Below are positions 60,618 through 64,000 of a DNA stretch of 64,000 nucleotides, one piece after another. Source of the DNA: Buddleja alternifolia (taxonomy: Eukaryota; Streptophyta; Magnoliopsida; Lamiales; Scrophulariaceae); the NCBI GenBank assembly GCA_019426215.1, contig CM033394.1, positions 24,944,195 to 25,008,194 of the forward strand. Direction: 5' to 3'. Every line of letters begins with the position of its first letter. Position 1 is the stretch's first letter. The notes beneath the pieces are model-generated. The model did no database searches, had not been told where the DNA came from, and worked only from the letters and a program-made list of their open reading frames with translations. Both the position numbers and the translations under genes were made by a program.

Positions 60618-60811
60618 ATGCGCAAGCGCATCACTTGTGTTGTCTACGCACACAGCACGCAGACTGTGCGCACGATGTGCGCTACTGGTTCACACAACGG
60701 GCAGCCGAAGGCCACCCGACGTTCGTGCACAAGGGTAGCCGATGGCCACCCGATGTGCACGCGCTAGGCGCACAACCCGACCGCCAGCGCATGGCCTGGC
60801 CCTTAAGGGCC
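60618..60811 (+). other. GC-rich hairpin region in the copia C leader
   Basis: Stems are visible at 60618-60631 (atgcgc-aa-gcgcat) and 60668-60682 (gcgcac-gat-gtgcgc), and a 14-bp palindrome ggcccttaagggcc lies at 60798-60811. A direct repeat (agccga.ggccacccga) recurs 34 bp apart near 60702 and 60736. The region sits in the same place as the hairpin cluster of element B, but the sequence differs. Confidence 0.65.
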
Positions 60812-60888
60812 TGGGTTTTTTGACCCTGGTAGAATTGGGTCGGGTCGTGTGGTTGACTATCAACCCACTTTCGATTTTACTTGAAAAA

Positions 60889-61389
60889 AACATCCTTACC
60901 TGACCCAACTACGTGGACTGGCTAAGGAACTTGAGGATTGTCCTTAATATGGAGTCTTTGGGATATGTGTTGGACACAGGCATCCCAGCTCCACCTGGCA
61001 GAACACGTACCAATGAGGAAGAAGTTCAGGCTCATGAAAAATGGGTAAGGGACGACGTCCGAGTGCGTAGGTACATGCTAGGCTCAATGACAAATGAGCT
61101 TCAGGGATCCCACGAGAAGATGACCACTGTGAGGGCTATCTTGGCACATTTGGTCGTGCTCTATGGTGAGCGCAGCCGCATTGGTAGATATGAAACATCT
61201 AAAGAGCTCTTCAGAGCTAAAATGAAAAAAGGTGAAAATTTTAGGGATCATGTCCTCAAGATGATCGCAATGATCTAGAGATTGGAGTCTCTTGATTCTA
61301 CAATGAACCCACAACTTCAAATGGATCTCATTTTGCAGTCTCTTCCTGATTCATTCTCCCAATTTGTCATGAACTTCAATTGCAATAAG
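60889..61389 (+). pseudogene. Copia element C gag, N-terminal part, interrupted
   Basis: This is a UBN2-type gag homologous to that of element B: NYVDWLRNLRIVLNME, AHEKWVRDDV, MLGSMTNELQ, TSKELFRAKMKKGENF and DLILQSLPDSF. The normal start is not visible; a TGA at 60901-60903 precedes PNYVDW where Gly is expected. A TAG lies at 61276-61278. Coding similarity continues to FNCNK at 61389, where the Athila-like LTR begins, so no zinc knuckle is present here. Confidence 0.85.
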
Positions 61390-63029
61390 TGATAGGAGTC
61401 ATTTTTACGTGTTATTAAGCCCCTTTGCGTTTATGTTTTAGGTTCATTTATCGCTTGATTTTGTCACTTGTGTGTTTAATTCGTGCATTAAGTGATTTCA
61501 GGCCTTAAATGGATACAATCGAAGAACGGGTTGAAAAAGGACGTATAAAACAAGTTTAGGCCAAGATGTTTCACACCTCTACGACCAAACAAGCAAGAAA
61601 CAAGCTGGAGTTAGCCAAAATCATATTTTAGTACCATTTCCGCACACCTGGGCGTCAAATCAGAAACAATCTCCACATTGAAACGCCATTTGGATAAATT
61701 TAGAGACTGAATTTGATGACGTGTCCTTCTACAAAGTTTTAGATCTATGTCTTATCTTTACATGGGGACTTGAATCATCCAATTCGGAGGTCTTTGGAGA
61801 CGTTTATGAATAAAACGCTATCCCTGCGCTGGAAAATACGAAAGTGGCAGCTCCCATTCTTAGTAGGTGGAAAACAAGAGAATGGTAGTTCACATTCTTG
61901 GTAGGAGGAAAGTAAGAGAATGGTAGGTGGAAAACAAGAGAATGGTAGTTCACATTCTTGGTAGATGGAAAGCAAGAGAATGGTAGGTGGAAAGAAAAGA
62001 TAATGGAAGCACATGTTCTTGGTTGGTGATTTTTTTTTGCTATAAAAGGAGGATTGGATGCCATCCTACAAACACACTTGAAAACACATTCCCCATTGGG
62101 GGAGCCTAAACACATCCTATCATCATCTTCATCATCCTTAGATTAGTTATGAAGATTATCAAGAACCTCTGAAGGTGAAGAAATCAAGAAGCATGGAAGA
62201 GATGAAGATCGAAGTTCAACCATCAAAAATACGAGGCAGTTTCTTAGATTTAGATTTATTTTTGTCTATGAATATGAATCTTAATTTAAGTTCCTATCTT
62301 TTATCTTTTATGATGAAATAGATTCTTCGAACTAAGGCCATGTTGAGGCTAAATTATGATAATTGAGTTATAAATTGTGTTTTTCATATTAATTCTATTG
62401 TTGCTTTGTGTCTTGATCTTGTTTGAATGCATCATATGCTTAGCTACCATATGTATGATTTATTGCTTAAATTATTCGTTCGAGAGAAGGTAATTTAAGG
62501 TGCAAAAATGATCATCACATAATCCGTAAAAAATAGGGAATTGCCCCTAGAGATAGGTAGAGATTCCCGGGTGCAGTTAGCCGGATTAATCCGGGGAAAT
62601 TCTAGAACTTGAATGCATGATTGTTGGTTAGATTCTCGGATAGACATATCTAGAGAACCATCAATTAATCATAGGATTATTACAGCCGAGACATCGGGTA
62701 GTAATTATTTAAGGTTTTTTCCACCAAAGCAACATTAGTATAATAATATGAGAACATGTTTATAATGAAAATTGATTAATTTATGCCAACACATGTGTCT
62801 TAGTTGCTCTCTTCCATAGCTATCTTGATTTCGACATCTTGTTTCTTATATCTTACTTTCATAATATTTTAGTTAATTCTTGTTTTAGTTTAAGTTCTTC
62901 AATTGCTTTAAAATCATAAACTAAAATACAAGTCCTTGAGGTTCGACAACCCGGACTTTATTGTCCACTTTATTACTACACACGACCAGTCCACTTGCTG
63001 TTTAATACACGTAAGGATTTTTCGTGTCA
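61390..63029 (+). mobile_element. Athila-like element E, 5' LTR
   Basis: The 1640-bp LTR begins TGATAGGAGTC and ends CGTGTCA, six bases before a perfect tRNA-Asp primer site. It is inserted in copia C gag, with ataag (61385-61389) as the flanking pentamer. It shares the gtgatttcagg, cgagagaaggt, agattcccgggtgcag and catgtgtcttagttg blocks with the LTRs at 6073 and 30601. Confidence 0.88.
61863..62005 (+). repeat. Tandem repeat in the Athila-like LTR, about 62-bp unit
   Basis: Units of the form ttcacattcttggtag, gtggaaaacaagagaatgg occur twice in full with partial copies on each side. The repeat expands the U3-like part of the LTR. Confidence 0.75.
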
Positions 63030-63035
63030 AGTTTT

Positions 63036-63053
63036 TGGCGCCGTTGCCGGGGA
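63036..63053 (+). other. Primer-binding site, tRNA-Asp (element E)
   Basis: TGGCGCCGTTGCCGGGGA matches the plant tRNA-Asp 3' end complement over 18 bases. Confidence 0.92.
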
Positions 63054-63162
63054 CTTGTTTAATTTTAGTTTTTGATTTTATTGCAAGTTTTAAGTATTTA
63101 TTTTATTTTTATTAAATTTTTTTATTATTATTTTTATTTTTTTCTTACACTATTACCTCACA

Positions 63163-64000
63163 ATGGCTAGAAAATTTCCAGATATGACCCTTCCGGAGAA
63201 TCAATTATGGTTGCAAAGCGTCATTCAATTCGCAAAGGATAGCAATTTTCCTGATATGACACTACCGGAGAATCAATTATGGCTGCAAAGCGTCATTGAA
63301 GTGTGTTATGCACAAGGGTTCTTTCCACAACATTACCAAGAAAGAATTCCTACTCCGGAGGAACAACTTGATAACACCATTGGAGAGCTCCACCTTATGA
63401 TGAAGGACGCACGGCGGGAAATGAAGGAGATGAATCATCAACTCAAACAACTATCGAGCGACATATCTGAGAAAGTACCATGGGAATTGCTTGGTACCAC
63501 TGAGATAGATCAAAAGGAGGAATTCAACTCCGTGACGTTGAATGAAATGAAGTTGGAAAATTCGAAAGCAGATTCCTCCAACGATGAGCATTCGACTCCT
63601 ATCCTTTCTGAGGGTGTTGACATTTCTTTAACGTCTCCCCTAACCGCAAGTAAATTGGTAATCGATACCGATGATGGTAAGTTGTCAATGAATATAGAAG
63701 ATGATATGGTTAATATCGATAACTATGAGATTTTTGAGCATCCACTTGACTTTGATTTGAATTTTCGCGCTGATGCTTTTGATCCTTTTAGTGTTGAGCA
63801 CTTTCAGGAAAAACGAACCAATCATCTTCTACATCCCTACATCGTGGATTTCATCTATGTGAAAGTGATGGGTGAAGAACGACGAGACATTATCTCTAAC
63901 TTGGAAGAGAGCCCACAATACCATCCTAAGCATAGGCAAGAAAAGGTAATAGAGGTATTGAGGGACCATAAAAAAACTCGTGAGTGGATGATTGCTTGGT
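63163..64000 (+). CDS. Condensed Athila-like gag-pol derivative, open to the window edge
   Basis: The first ATG after the primer site opens a frame of 279 codons with no stop before the window ends. The N-terminus holds two copies of FPDMTLPENQLWLQSVI, matching the start of Athila-like gag (LPENREWLQN at 30.3 kb). Next comes the coiled-coil part found after capsid in that relative (EEQLDNTIGELHLMMKDARR, QLSSDISEKVPWELL). Then follow a short unique part, DGKLSMNIEDDMVNID with the EHPLDFDLNFRADAFD block, and VIEVLRDHKKTREWMIAW. The last two align with stretches directly after protease and before RT in the intact frame. Capsid and the protease DSGA are absent. It looks like an internally deleted but in-frame product of a non-autonomous element. 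Function unknown. Confidence 0.75.
   Translation, partial: MARKFPDMTLPENQLWLQSVIQFAKDSNFPDMTLPENQLWLQSVIEVCYAQGFFPQHYQERIPTPEEQLDNTIGELHLMMKDARREMKEMNHQLKQLSSDISEKVPWELLGTTEIDQKEEFNSVTLNEMKLENSKADSSNDEHSTPILSEGVDISLTSPLTASKLVIDTDDGKLSMNIEDDMVNIDNYEIFEHPLDFDLNFRADAFDPFSVEHFQEKRTNHLLHPYIVDFIYVKVMGEERRDIISNLEESPQYHPKHRQEKVIEVLRDHKKTREWMIAW

Noticed and set aside
60596..60908. Overlapping GC-rich open frames on both strands
   Set aside because: They fall in the structured leader of copia C between primer site and gag. GC-rich DNA lacks stops by chance.

Overview
This window looks like plant nuclear DNA, most likely intergenic heterochromatin of a flowering plant and probably a eudicot. The evidence is AT-rich sequence, primer-binding sites matching plant initiator-Met and Asp tRNAs, plant-type Ty1-copia (SIRE-like and others) and Ty3-gypsy (Athila-like and Tat-like) LTR retrotransposons, Tourist-like and Mutator-like MITEs, and a transposon gene with GT-AG introns. 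I found no ordinary single-copy host gene and no rRNA or tRNA gene. Almost everything is nested mobile DNA.

Region 1 to 34.3 kb is a chain of nested elements. A decayed copia element on the minus strand (about 1.3-6.07 kb) carries a solo LTR (3999-5622, TSD catta). An Athila-like element on the plus strand entered its integrase. The 5' LTR of that Athila-like element (6073-10186) itself holds two solo LTRs (6581-7812 and 7943-9577), and its gag is cut at 11421 by copia element B. B has a 5' LTR (11422-14193) with a nested Tourist-like MITE, a long structured leader and a broken gag. B is cut at 17993 by a SIRE-like copia element: LTR, gag, pol and the start of an env-like ORF. At about 27.09 kb the SIRE-like ORF is fused abruptly to a truncated minus-strand Athila-like element whose gag-protease-RT frame is still open. 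Its 5' LTR (30601-32536) lies in the RNase H end of yet another copia element, whose 3' LTR ends near 34.34 kb.

Region 34.3 to 41.6 kb is the most unusual part. Two satellite arrays of about 20-22 bp units, built on the palindrome TCAATTGA and the core ACGTCA/TGACGT, lie in opposite orientations (34.34-35.27 and 35.61-38.03 kb). The second array is interrupted by a solo LTR (36246-37757, TSD tacat). It runs into the 3' end of a multi-exon minus-strand transposon gene with a DUF1985-like/plant-mobile-domain-like N-terminus and a Ulp1-like protease C-terminus (38121-41001). The gene is damaged.

Region 41.6 to 47.2 kb has no genes I can support but several DNA-type elements: a Mutator-like foldback MITE with perfect 9-bp TSDs (44497-44667), a larger inverted-repeat element, and two copies of one AT-rich family in opposite orientation. 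Region 47.2 to 64 kb holds fragments of a Tat-like gypsy element (gag-protease and RNase H-integrase on the minus strand), a plus-strand fragment of the gypsy-associated ORF family, two more minus-strand copia LTRs, a copia element (5' LTR 58787-60415 plus gag), and an Athila-like element inserted in that gag. The last element carries an unbroken ORF, open to the window edge, that looks like an internally condensed gag-pol.

These genes do not form a host pathway. Each element's gag, protease, integrase, RT and RNase H would serve only its own copying. The one plausible functional pairing beyond that is the satellite array with the DUF1985-like/Ulp1 transposon gene.
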